From a bacterium BMS3Bbin10 (GTDB lineage Bacteria > Pseudomonadota > Alphaproteobacteria > Rhizobiales > Methyloligellaceae), in the NCBI GenBank assembly GCA_002897995.1, contig BDTT01000038.1, forward strand, positions 1-54,812: 54,812 nt of DNA, in the 5' to 3' direction. Of the stretch, positions 7,902-15,469 are shown piece after piece. A program made the position numbers and the translations under genes. Numbering within the stretch: position 1 is the first letter of the stretch; each line of letters starts with the position of its first letter. Below the pieces are notes generated by a model. The model saw only the letters and a program-made list of their open reading frames with translations, did not search any database and had not been told where the DNA came from.

Positions 7902-8801
7902 CTATTCACGCGGCGCATAATCAAGGTCGATCCAATAGGGTTGGTGATCCGATCCCATAGCAGTCTCATCAATCCGCGCTCCGATAACCCGCTTTTTCAT
8001 CGACTCATCGACGAAGGCATAGTCGATGCGCATATTTTGTGCGCCGGTTGAGGACGGGTCGGCGGTATAGGTAACCCCTTCATCTTTTTCATGTCCGGAC
8101 GCGACCCAGGTATCGATAAATTCCTCATGTGAGGAACCTCGCCCCGGATCACCATCGCCGGGACCGACCAGATGGGCGTATTCAGGGTCTTTAGCCTCCA
8201 GATTGAAATCCCCCAGCAGGACAAAAGACTCTGGCATCGGCGGCGGGGCGGCATCCTCTTTCCACAAAGAATTTGCATGACAGCTCGTCCATGCACCTCC
8301 TTCATCCGGTGTACGGCGAATGGTCTCGCGGATAGAGTTGATTTGCGCAACACGATCTTGGCGTGAACGTGCGCCCAGATGGGCGTTATATATTCGCAAG
8401 GCGCCATCGCGCTGCAGTTTGACGACCCCCTCGAAGACGCCAACGACCATATTATGGCTATGGCGCAAGTTTGATTTCGGCAGCGGAAAAAGCCTGGTGG
8501 ACAGGATCGGTGTTTTCGACAAAATCATATTGCCGAACTGTCTGCGGACATTATTGACCCTGCCGCCGGGCAGGCATGTGCTCGCATCGACATCGAAATA
8601 AGGGCCATACGCCCAATAATATTCGGGTAAATATTGCCCTAGCAACGCCGGTTGATCGACGTTGCCGCTGCGCTGCCAATAGCGCTCGACTTCCTGCAAG
8701 GCGATGATATCGGCGCCATCAACTTCGCTGGCGACCCTCTCCAGATCGAAACGGCCGTCCTTACCCAGCCCGAACTGGATATTGTAAGTAACGATCTTCA
8801 T
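7902..8801 (-). CDS. Endonuclease/exonuclease/phosphatase (EEP) family hydrolase
   Basis: 299 residues with the full metal-dependent EEP core: YNIQ at the N-terminus, LQEVER (Glu metal ligand), YNAHLGARSRQDR, LLGDFN (Asp-Asn), RIDYAFV and the terminal GSDHQP (catalytic Asp-His). There is no signal peptide or membrane segment, so it is likely cytosolic. Relatives cut DNA, sphingomyelin, inositol phosphates or other phosphodiesters, and the substrate cannot be read from sequence. It lies 26 bp after an ABC permease gene on the same strand, so it is probably the last gene of the transporter operon and may act on the imported compound. Confidence 0.8.
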   Translation of the reverse strand: MKIVTYNIQFGLGKDGRFDLERVASEVDGADIIALQEVERYWQRSGNVDQPALLGQYLPEYYWAYGPYFDVDASTCLPGGRVNNVRRQFGNMILSKTPILSTRLFPLPKSNLRHSHNMVVGVFEGVVKLQRDGALRIYNAHLGARSRQDRVAQINSIRETIRRTPDEGGAWTSCHANSLWKEDAAPPPMPESFVLLGDFNLEAKDPEYAHLVGPGDGDPGRGSSHEEFIDTWVASGHEKDEGVTYTADPSSTGAQNMRIDYAFVDESMKKRVIGARIDETAMGSDHQPYWIDLDYAPRE

Positions 8802-8827
8802 TGAATCCGAACCCTAGGAATTGGGGC

Positions 8828-9502
8828 TCACGAAGGCAAGCGAACGCTGCCGAATTTGGTCTCGGCCCAGCGCGCCAGACGCAGCACCGGGTAGCAGTAA
8901 GCAAAATACAGGAGAGCGGTCATGCCGTAGATCAGCATCAATTCCTTGGGGTGGCGCTGGGTGGCGTGTTCGCCGGCGCGCACCAACTCGGCGATGCCGA
9001 TGACCGAGACGATGGACGTGCCCTTGATGATGATGACGTAGATACCGCCCATGGGCGGTATCATCAGCTTCAGCGCCTGGGGCAGGACGATGTACCACAT
9101 GCTTTGAAGGTACGTCATTCCAGTCGAGCGCGCCGCTTCGCTCTGACCGCGCGGGACGGCCTCAATCGCCGCGCGCACAATTTCCGCGACATAGGTCGAC
9201 GTATAGAGACTAAGAGCGATGACTGCAGCAGGGAAGGCTTCCAATTGCAGCCAGGAAATCCCGGTCGTCGGCAACACGAAGTAAATAATGTAGAGATGCA
9301 CCAGGAACGGCGTTCCCCGCAGCGCATGGATATACAATCCCAGTGTCGTGGAAATTGCCCAGCCGCCCACCATGCGCAAAATCCCGACAACGAAGCCAAG
9401 GACACTGCCGCAGAGGATCGTGATGAGGGAAATCTTGAAGGTCATCCACAAGCCTTCCAGCAGGAATGGCATGACGGCTTCGAGAATTTTTATCTCATTC
9501 AT
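8828..9502 (-). CDS. Polar amino acid ABC transporter permease (second)
   Basis: 224-residue inner-membrane permease of the HisMQ/GlnP type. The N-terminus (FLLEGLWMTFKISLITI) is the typical first helix. The EAA loop that docks the ATPase is visible (ARSTGMTYLQSMWYIVLPQA), and GTPFLVHLYIIYFVLP is a family signature. It should pair with the permease just upstream (16-bp gap) to form the channel of a family-3 solute importer. Confidence 0.88.
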   Translation of the reverse strand: MNEIKILEAVMPFLLEGLWMTFKISLITILCGSVLGFVVGILRMVGGWAISTTLGLYIHALRGTPFLVHLYIIYFVLPTTGISWLQLEAFPAAVIALSLYTSTYVAEIVRAAIEAVPRGQSEAARSTGMTYLQSMWYIVLPQALKLMIPPMGGIYVIIIKGTSIVSVIGIAELVRAGEHATQRHPKELMLIYGMTALLYFAYCYPVLRLARWAETKFGSVRLPS

Positions 9503-9517
9503 GATTGTGCCTCCATT

Positions 9518-10201
9518 TTAGCGCCGTGCCCCGCCCAGCCGGCGCTGGGCGAAATTGGAGAACATGAGCATGACCCAGTATATCACCAGGTAACAAAAGG
9601 CGACTGTCATGAACGCTTCGTTCGGCATCAACCTGTCGGAGAGAACTACCAAACCGGCGCCGAAAAGCTCGAACACACCGATAAAGCTGACCAGGGATGA
9701 GTCCTTGATGAGAACCGACGTCTGACCGAGCAGCGGCGGCACAACGTTGGCAAACGCCTGCGGCAGAACCACATAACGCATGCGCTGCATATAGGTCATG
9801 CCGACGGACTGGGCGCCTTCAACTTGCCCGCGCGAGACAGATTCAATCCCGGCGCGGATGATCTCGCTCATATAGGCCCCGGCGTTAAGGCCAAGCGCGA
9901 TGATGCCCCCTTCGAGCTCGTCCAGACGGCGATCGAGCAGGGGCAGCGCCGGTATGCTGAAATAGATCACATAAATCTGAATAAGCAGCGGTGTTGAGCG
10001 GATCGCCTGCACATAGCCAGCGGCGATGCGCCACAAAACCGGGTTGGCGGACAGCCGCATGATCGCGACAAATGTGCCGATGATCAGGGCCATTATGAGG
10101 GACAGCAGCGAAATCCATATGGTGGCGGCAATGCCGCGCGTAAATTCCGGTATGAACTGGGCGACGACACGGTAGTTGTAGACTTCTACGATCCAGTCCA
10201 T
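9518..10201 (-). CDS. Polar amino acid ABC transporter permease (first)
   Basis: 227 residues. Family signatures are RGIAATIWISLLSLIMALIIG, STPLLIQIYVIYFSIPALPL and the EAA loop GAQSVGMTYMQRMRYVVLPQ. Both permeases share this plan, so the channel is probably a heterodimer. It lies downstream of the binding-protein gene, separated by a strong palindromic hairpin that may reduce permease expression relative to the binding protein. Confidence 0.88.
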   Translation of the reverse strand: MDWIVEVYNYRVVAQFIPEFTRGIAATIWISLLSLIMALIIGTFVAIMRLSANPVLWRIAAGYVQAIRSTPLLIQIYVIYFSIPALPLLDRRLDELEGGIIALGLNAGAYMSEIIRAGIESVSRGQVEGAQSVGMTYMQRMRYVVLPQAFANVVPPLLGQTSVLIKDSSLVSFIGVFELFGAGLVVLSDRLMPNEAFMTVAFCYLVIYWVMLMFSNFAQRRLGGARR

Positions 10202-10239
10202 GCCCGCTACTTTTTTATATTCGCTTCAAGGCAATAAAA

Positions 10240-10269
10240 GGGGGGCTTTACCTGCAGGTAAAGCCCCCC
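10240..10269 (-). terminator. Perfect 30-bp palindrome, attenuator
   Basis: Fully self-complementary 15+15 sequence (ggggggctttacctg and its complement). On the minus strand it is followed by ttttattg. It sits between the binding-protein gene and the first permease gene, where it would act as a partial terminator or mRNA-stabilising hairpin, giving more binding protein than permease. Confidence 0.75.
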
Positions 10270-10312
10270 GCATCAGTGTTGAGGCACATATATTATCTGT
10301 GCCGTAGCCAGG

Positions 10313-11128
10313 TTATTTCTTCTTCGGCACCGGCGTTTTTTCTTCTTTCCATTTGGTGCTGAACATCCAGTAGTCCTTGAGCTTGTCCAGACGCCCGTCG
10401 GCCTTGATCAACAACAAATAATTGTCCATCCACCTGATCAGGTGGGTTTCTTCAGGCCGGGTTGCGAAGCTGAGAGGTCCTCTGTCCGGAGCGCCTTCAA
10501 GAATATGAAATTCCGGATATTCAATCATGTACCCCTTAGCCGAGGCTTCATCGTTGATCCCTGCATCAACACGATCAGCCGCCACAGCCTGAGCGACAGC
10601 GGGGCCGCCACCGGCGAATTCCTTGATGGTGGCCAGCGGGCATTTAGCCTTGAGCACGGCAATGTTGCTGCTGCCCTGAGTCACGGCAACCGACATGCCC
10701 TTGACGCAGGCATCCTGCCATTTCGTGAACGGTTTGCTCTTTTTCGCATAAATCACGTTGCGGCTGTACATATAGGGCAGAGTGAAATTCAAAACCAGCG
10801 CGCGCGTGGCCTTTGGCGTCATGTCGGCGGCCAGGAAATCGGCCTTGCCTGAAGTAACCGCCGGGATCAGACCTTTCCAGTCGTAATCGAGAAGCTTGAG
10901 CTTCACACCGATGTCCTTGGCCATCATTGCGACCAGTTCAACCGCGAAGCCGGTGCGGTTGCCCTTGGTATCGACGTAACTTATTGGCGGCCCTTGCGTC
11001 TGAACCGCGACCCGCAGCTCGCCGCGCTTGACGATGTCCTTGACGACGTCGGCTGAGGCCGACTGCGAAAGCACGCTCAGACCAAGCGCGCACACGCCCA
11101 ATCCGAACAATTTGGTGATTTTGTTCAT
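10313..11128 (-). CDS. Family 3 extracellular solute-binding protein
   Basis: Periplasmic binding protein of a polar amino-acid-type importer, 271 residues from the ATG at 11128 (AAGGGAG about 9 bases upstream; the longer frame runs through the operators). The signal peptide is KITKLFGLGVCALGLSVLSQ...ASA. The mature part starts DVVKDIVKRGELRVAVQ and contains the family motifs GFAVELVAMMAKDIGVKLKL, GKADFLAADMT and PYMYSRNVIY. It ends in a Lys/Pro tail. The ligand is unknown; the neighbouring sarcosine oxidase genes and shared operators suggest an N-methylated amino compound or a precursor. Confidence 0.88.
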   Translation of the reverse strand: MNKITKLFGLGVCALGLSVLSQSASADVVKDIVKRGELRVAVQTQGPPISYVDTKGNRTGFAVELVAMMAKDIGVKLKLLDYDWKGLIPAVTSGKADFLAADMTPKATRALVLNFTLPYMYSRNVIYAKKSKPFTKWQDACVKGMSVAVTQGSSNIAVLKAKCPLATIKEFAGGGPAVAQAVAADRVDAGINDEASAKGYMIEYPEFHILEGAPDRGPLSFATRPEETHLIRWMDNYLLLIKADGRLDKLKDYWMFSTKWKEEKTPVPKKK

Positions 11129-11220
11129 TTCTCCCATCTCCCTTATAGTCACTTGCTCCCATAGTCGGCGGCGCTTCATGGCCGCCTTGGCACTGGAGGA
11201 GTTTGAAAAGTCAACCCTCA

Positions 11221-11232
11221 TGGTGTACACCA
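11221..11232. promoter_or_regulatory. Predicted GntR operator 1
   Basis: Perfect palindrome tggtgtacacca, about 90 bp upstream of the binding-protein start. It matches the tggtatagacca found at the start of the divergent gntR gene. Confidence 0.7.
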
Positions 11233-11243
11233 AATCTTAAACG

Positions 11244-11255
11244 TGGTCTATACCA
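11244..11255. promoter_or_regulatory. Predicted GntR operator 2
   Basis: tggtctatacca, 23 bp from operator 1 (about two helix turns), which would place two dimers on the same face. It lies between the ATPase stop and the binding-protein gene. Confidence 0.7.
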
Positions 11256-11270
11256 AGTCTTGATTTCTCT

Positions 11271-12026
11271 TTAAATTATTTGGCTGAGAAACAATTTCGT
11301 GCGCTCATGCTGCGGATTGTCGAAAACCGCGTTGGGGGTGCCATCTTCGACGATCTCGCCTTCGTCCATGAAGGTCACCCGGTCTCCGGCCTCGCGGGCG
11401 AATCCCATCTCGTGGGTCACGACGACCATGGTCGTTCCGTCGGCGGCCAGCTCCTTCATCAGATCGAGTACGCCGCCAACCGTTTCGGGGTCGAGCGCCG
11501 ACGTCGCTTCGTCGAACAGCATGACCTTGGGCGTCATGGCCAGCGAACGGGCGATGGCGACACGTTGCTGCTGCCCGCCAGAAAGCTCGCTCGGATAGTT
11601 GTCTCCCCTGTCGCCGATGCCGACCCGGTCGAGCAGCTTGTTGCCGATCTCGTCGGCTTCATCCTTCGAGCGCTTGAGGACCACCATTTGCGGCATGGTA
11701 ATATTTTCCAGCGCTGTTTTATGCTCGAACAGGTTGAAATGCTGGAACACCATGCCGACGCCCTGGCGCAACTTGTTGAGATCGGTCTTCGGAGCGGTGA
11801 GTTCGACGTCGTCGATGGTGATGGAGCCGCTGTCGACCGGCTCCAATCCATTCAGCGCCCGCAGAAATGTACTCTTGCCCGAACCGCTCGGCCCGATGAC
11901 CACGAGGACCTCGCCCTTGTTGACGTGGTTGGTAACATTGCGAAGCGCATGGATGGGAGGTCGCCCTGGAATTTTGAAGGTCTTGCAGACATCCTTGACT
12001 ACGACAATCGGCGTTTTACTCGCCAT
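11271..12026 (-). CDS. Polar amino acid ABC transporter ATPase
   Basis: 251 residues from the ATG at 12026, which has GAGGAAGG about 10 bases upstream; the longer open frame overlaps gntR and is not used. Walker [11 protein letters not shown]-loop VFQHFNLF, signature LSGGQQQR, Walker [14 protein letters not shown] and switch His VVTHEMGFA are all present. GlnQ/HisP type. It is transcribed right after gntR (16 bp) and separated from the binding-protein/permease genes by the operator pair, so ATPase and the rest may be made from two promoters. Confidence 0.92.
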   Translation of the reverse strand: MASKTPIVVVKDVCKTFKIPGRPPIHALRNVTNHVNKGEVLVVIGPSGSGKSTFLRALNGLEPVDSGSITIDDVELTAPKTDLNKLRQGVGMVFQHFNLFEHKTALENITMPQMVVLKRSKDEADEIGNKLLDRVGIGDRGDNYPSELSGGQQQRVAIARSLAMTPKVMLFDEATSALDPETVGGVLDLMKELAADGTTMVVVTHEMGFAREAGDRVTFMDEGEIVEDGTPNAVFDNPQHERTKLFLSQII

Positions 12027-12042
12027 ATTTTCGGTCCTTCCT

Positions 12043-12855
12043 CTATATTTCCAGCCGTTTTTTGCCGTCTTCAGACCGTCCCGCCGCCGAGACACAGATA
12101 TCGATGGCGTCGTGTCGCCAGAATTCCTGATCGAACTCAACCACCTCGTTAAACTGATCGAGAATGGCCCGCGATAGATAGAGGCTTGGCGTCCCGACGG
12201 CGACGCCAAGCGCCTTGGCCGGAATTTCCGAGAGTGCCGTCGGACGCATATTGATCTGCGCCCGATGCTCGATGATGCCGTATTCCTGGGACATCAGATC
12301 GGTCATCGACCGATCGAGCGGGAGATCCAGAAGACCCGGACAACGCTCTGCCTTGACACGAATTTTCTCAACCAGCACCGACCGGCCATCGACCGTCCGC
12401 AGACGGCTGATGGCATAGATGGGGTCACCGACGGCACAGCCTAAATGCGTACTTTCCCACTGGGAGGCGGCGATCTGTTGTTTGGAAAGGACGCTTGTGC
12501 CGGCGACCCGTCCCTGCTCGGCAATGCTTTCAGTGAAGCTGGTGTTGGCGGTCGGATCGTATCGGATACGCGGCGGGGCGACGAACCAGCCGCGCCGGTC
12601 TTCGCGAAATATCAGGCCTTCGGCTTCCATCCGCGCCAGCGCCTGGCGCACGGTAACCCTGGTGATGGAAAATTGTTCGGCCAGCACCCGTTCGGGCGGA
12701 AGCTTGCTGCCCGGAGCAAGCGTTCCCGCCCCAATCATAGCGGCGAAATGGTCCCGGAATCGCGTGTAATAGGGAACTTTACGATCCCAGGACTTACGAG
12801 CCTGTTCTGGTATAGACCAGTCGAAAATTTGTGGTATAGTCCAAGCCTCGCTCAT
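12043..12855 (-). CDS. GntR family regulator with UTRA ligand domain
   Basis: 270 residues. The N-terminal winged helix-turn-helix has [14 protein letters not shown] and [20 protein letters not shown] (about residues 45-80). The C-terminal UTRA (HutC-type) ligand domain contains [19 protein letters not shown] and [20 protein letters not shown]. Two operator copies lie within codons 5-16 of this frame and no alternative ATG precedes the DNA-binding domain, so autorepression through the coding start is likely. It is divergent from serB-sox and upstream of the transporter, so it probably controls both. The effector is unknown. Confidence 0.85.
   Translation of the reverse strand: MSEAWTIPQIFDWSIPEQARKSWDRKVPYYTRFRDHFAAMIGAGTLAPGSKLPPERVLAEQFSITRVTVRQALARMEAEGLIFREDRRGWFVAPPRIRYDPTANTSFTESIAEQGRVAGTSVLSKQQIAASQWESTHLGCAVGDPIYAISRLRTVDGRSVLVEKIRVKAERCPGLLDLPLDRSMTDLMSQEYGIIEHRAQINMRPTALSEIPAKALGVAVGTPSLYLSRAILDQFNEVVEFDQEFWRHDAIDICVSAAGRSEDGKKRLEI
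12808..12819. promoter_or_regulatory. Predicted GntR operator 3
   Basis: tggtatagacca, embedded in the perfect palindrome-like ctggtatagaccag, inside the first codons of gntR (it encodes part of WSIPE). Confidence 0.68.
12832..12843. promoter_or_regulatory. Predicted GntR operator 4
   Basis: tggtatagtcca, one mismatch from site 3 and 24 bp from it, overlapping gntR codons 5-8. The pair could also repress the divergent serB-sox promoter, roughly 100 bp away. Confidence 0.65.
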
Positions 12856-12946
12856 GGCCGGACTTTAGATTTAGCGGTCTCGCATGTCAATGAGACACCG
12901 AAAATGCGGTTACGGAATGCAACCGTTCAGAACTGGAGACAATTTT

Positions 12947-13843
12947 ATGACGTCCTATGTGCTCACCCTCATAGGCAGCATGGATTCAGCGCCACTGGAA
13001 CCGGGCCATGTCGCGCGGGTTCGTCAATCTCTGGGAACAGCAGCCAGGGAAGACTGGCTGGCGGAAAACGAAGCCTGCGATCTTTTCATCGAATCTCCTC
13101 TTTGCGCCGCCGGAATAGCCGATCAGGCACGCGAAACCCTGTCGGGGACCGCGATCGATGCCGTGTGCACCTCCACTCAGGGCCGGCGAAAAAAGCTTTT
13201 CATATCTGACATGGATTCAACGGTCATCGACCAGGAGTGCATCGACGAGCTGGGCGATGCCATTGGTCTTGGCTCGCGGATCAGGGAGATTACCGCGGCC
13301 GTCGTCAACGGAGATATGAGCTTTTCCGATGCGTTGCGTGAACGCATGGCCTTGATGCGGGGAACAAAACGCTCTGTGCTGGAGAGCGTCTATGAGAAAC
13401 GCATCACGCTGAAATCCGGAGCGCGGACGCTTGTCCAGACCATGCGCCGTCAGGGGGCGCATTGCGTCCTTGTTTCCGGCGGTTTCAGTTTTTTCACCAG
13501 CCGTATCGCCGAACGCATCGGCTTTCACGACCATCAGGGGAACGAACTGATTTTCGAAGACGCGAAACTGACAGGCGAGGTTCTTGAGCCGATCCTCGGG
13601 CGATCGGCAAAACTGAATATGCTGATGAAGTTGTGCGGGGAAAAAGGCGTGACGCCTTGTGAAGTGCTCGCGGCGGGCGATGGCGCGAATGATATCAAAA
13701 TGATCAAGGCGGCTGGACTCGGCGTTGCCTTTCATGGGTCTCAGTCCTTGAAACATGAGGCAAATGCCTGCATCGATCATGGCGACCTGACGGCTCTTTT
13801 GTATATTCAGGGGTTCCATAAGTCGGAGTTCGTGCTTTCCTGA
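12947..13843 (+). CDS. serB: SerB-like phosphoserine phosphatase (HAD)
   Basis: 298 residues from the ATG at 12947 (GGAG about 9 bases upstream). An N-terminal ~80-residue regulatory region precedes the HAD core: motif [11 protein letters not shown] (nucleophile Asp, about residues 87-96), motif [13 protein letters not shown], motif III Lys near SAKLNML and motif [13 protein letters not shown]. All active-site residues of phosphoserine phosphatase are kept. It lies 58 bp upstream of soxB in the same direction. Sarcosine oxidation yields glycine and methylene-THF, from which serine is made, so serine metabolism is a sensible link. A dedicated phosphatase for another imported phosphoester cannot be excluded. 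Confidence 0.85.
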   Translation: MTSYVLTLIGSMDSAPLEPGHVARVRQSLGTAAREDWLAENEACDLFIESPLCAAGIADQARETLSGTAIDAVCTSTQGRRKKLFISDMDSTVIDQECIDELGDAIGLGSRIREITAAVVNGDMSFSDALRERMALMRGTKRSVLESVYEKRITLKSGARTLVQTMRRQGAHCVLVSGGFSFFTSRIAERIGFHDHQGNELIFEDAKLTGEVLEPILGRSAKLNMLMKLCGEKGVTPCEVLAAGDGANDIKMIKAAGLGVAFHGSQSLKHEANACIDHGDLTALLYIQGFHKSEFVLS

Positions 13844-13901
13844 AATCCGCCCCTCTGTTGGTTTCCGTTCGCAGGCAAGCCTGAAGGAGCAGTCAAAAAC
13901 T

Positions 13902-15155
13902 ATGACCCGTTTTTCCTTTCCCGCCCTGGTTCGCAAAGCGATTGGCGCAGACAAGGATTGGCCCGAGCAATGGGCGAAGCCGGACCCGAAAAGCGACTAT
14001 GATGTGATTATTGTCGGCGCTGGCGGTCATGGCCTTGGCGCGGCCTATTATCTGGCCAAGGAACACGGCATCACCAATGTCGCCGTGGTTGAGAAGGGGT
14101 GGCTTGGTGGTGGTAACACAGCCCGGAACACCGCGATTATCCGGTCCAATTATCTGTATGAAGAAAGCGCCGCGCTTTACGATCATGCGCTTGGGTTGTG
14201 GGAGGGCTTGAGTCAGGACATCAATTACAACGTCATGTTCTCGCAGCGCGGGGTGCTGATGCTGGCCCACACGGTTCATGACGTGCAGATTTTCAAGCGC
14301 CATATCCACGCCAATCGTCTTAACGGCGTCGATAATGAATGGCTGAGCCCGGAACAGGCCAAAGCGTTTTGCCCGCCCCTCAATATTTCCAGCAGCGCCC
14401 GCTATCCTGTTCTCGGGGCGACGCTGCAAAGACGCGGCGGTGTGGCGCGCCACGATGCGGTAGCGTGGGCGTATGCCCGCGCGGCGGCGGCGCGCGGTGT
14501 TGATATTCTCGAGAACTGCGCGGTAACGGGCATATCCCGCGCCAGGGACGGACAGGTTCGCGGCGTCGAGACGACCCGCGGGTTTATTGGCGCGAAAAAA
14601 ATCGCGGTCAGCGCCGCCGCCCATTCTTCCGTAATAATGGACATGGCGGGCGTACGGGTCCCGATTGAATGTTTCCCTTTGCAGGCCCTGGTATCGGAGC
14701 CGATCGAGCCGGCATTCCCTTGCGTGGTGCTGTCCAACACCGTCCACGCTTACATCAGCCAGTCCGATAAGGGCGAGCTGGTTATCGGCGCGGGCACGGA
14801 ACAATATGTCTCTTACTCACAAGGGGGACCGTTGCACTCGATTGAGCACACCGTTTCCGCCATTTGCGAAATGTTTCCAATCTTCACCCGCCTGCGCATG
14901 TTGCGCAATTGGGGCGGCACGGTCGATGTCACGCCGGACCGCTCTCCAATACTTGGCAAAACGCCGGTTCCCGGCCTTTACCTCAATGGCGGCTGGGGAA
15001 CGGGCGGATTCAAGGCGACGCCGGGCGCGGGCCATCTGCTGGCATGGACAATCGCCAGGGACGAACCTCACCCCATCAACGCCCCCTTTACGCTGGAGCG
15101 CTTCCGCACCGGGCGACTGATCGACGAAGCGGCCGCCGCCGCCGTCGCGCACTAG
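13902..15155 (+). CDS. soxB: Sarcosine oxidase subunit beta
   Basis: 417-residue flavoprotein subunit of heterotetrameric sarcosine oxidase, which demethylates N-methylglycine to glycine with transfer of the methyl carbon to THF. The FAD-binding motif [20 protein letters not shown] is near residues 33-52, followed by [33 protein letters not shown] contains the His (about 184) that corresponds to the covalent FMN-linking His of characterised enzymes. The C-terminal [13 protein letters not shown] closes the FAD fold. The ribosome site is AAGGAG. It is the first gene of a tight soxBDAG operon. Confidence 0.93.
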   Translation: MTRFSFPALVRKAIGADKDWPEQWAKPDPKSDYDVIIVGAGGHGLGAAYYLAKEHGITNVAVVEKGWLGGGNTARNTAIIRSNYLYEESAALYDHALGLWEGLSQDINYNVMFSQRGVLMLAHTVHDVQIFKRHIHANRLNGVDNEWLSPEQAKAFCPPLNISSSARYPVLGATLQRRGGVARHDAVAWAYARAAAARGVDILENCAVTGISRARDGQVRGVETTRGFIGAKKIAVSAAAHSSVIMDMAGVRVPIECFPLQALVSEPIEPAFPCVVLSNTVHAYISQSDKGELVIGAGTEQYVSYSQGGPLHSIEHTVSAICEMFPIFTRLRMLRNWGGTVDVTPDRSPILGKTPVPGLYLNGGWGTGGFKATPGAGHLLAWTIARDEPHPINAPFTLERFRTGRLIDEAAAAAVAH

Positions 15156-15166
15156 GAACAGGACCG

Positions 15167-15469
15167 ATGCTGCTGATCAGATGCCCCTATTGTGAGCAGG
15201 ACCGCGCCGAAGTCGAGTTTTCCTATGCGGGTGAGGCCCATATTGAGCGTCCCGTTGACCCCTCCGCCTTTAGCGACGCGGAATGGGAAGCTTTTTTGTT
15301 CCTGCGCTCCAATCCGCGCGGAACCCATTTTGAACGCTGGGTTCACATTCATGGCTGCGCGCGCCATTTCAACGCCGTGCGCGATACCGTCAGCGACAAG
15401 TTCCTCATGACTTACAAGGCCGGGAAACCGCGCCCCACCAAGCGTGAGATCGAGGGCGCAAAAAAATGA
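15167..15469 (+). CDS. soxD: Sarcosine oxidase subunit delta
   Basis: 100-residue zinc-binding subunit starting MLLIRCPYCEQDRAEVEFSY. The CPxC pair and later His/Cys residues (HIHGCARHFN) are the expected zinc ligands. NPRGTHFERWVH is the family core. The start is 11 bp after soxB and its stop overlaps soxA by 4 bp. A longer upstream frame overlaps soxB and is not used. Confidence 0.93.
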   Translation: MLLIRCPYCEQDRAEVEFSYAGEAHIERPVDPSAFSDAEWEAFLFLRSNPRGTHFERWVHIHGCARHFNAVRDTVSDKFLMTYKAGKPRPTKREIEGAKK

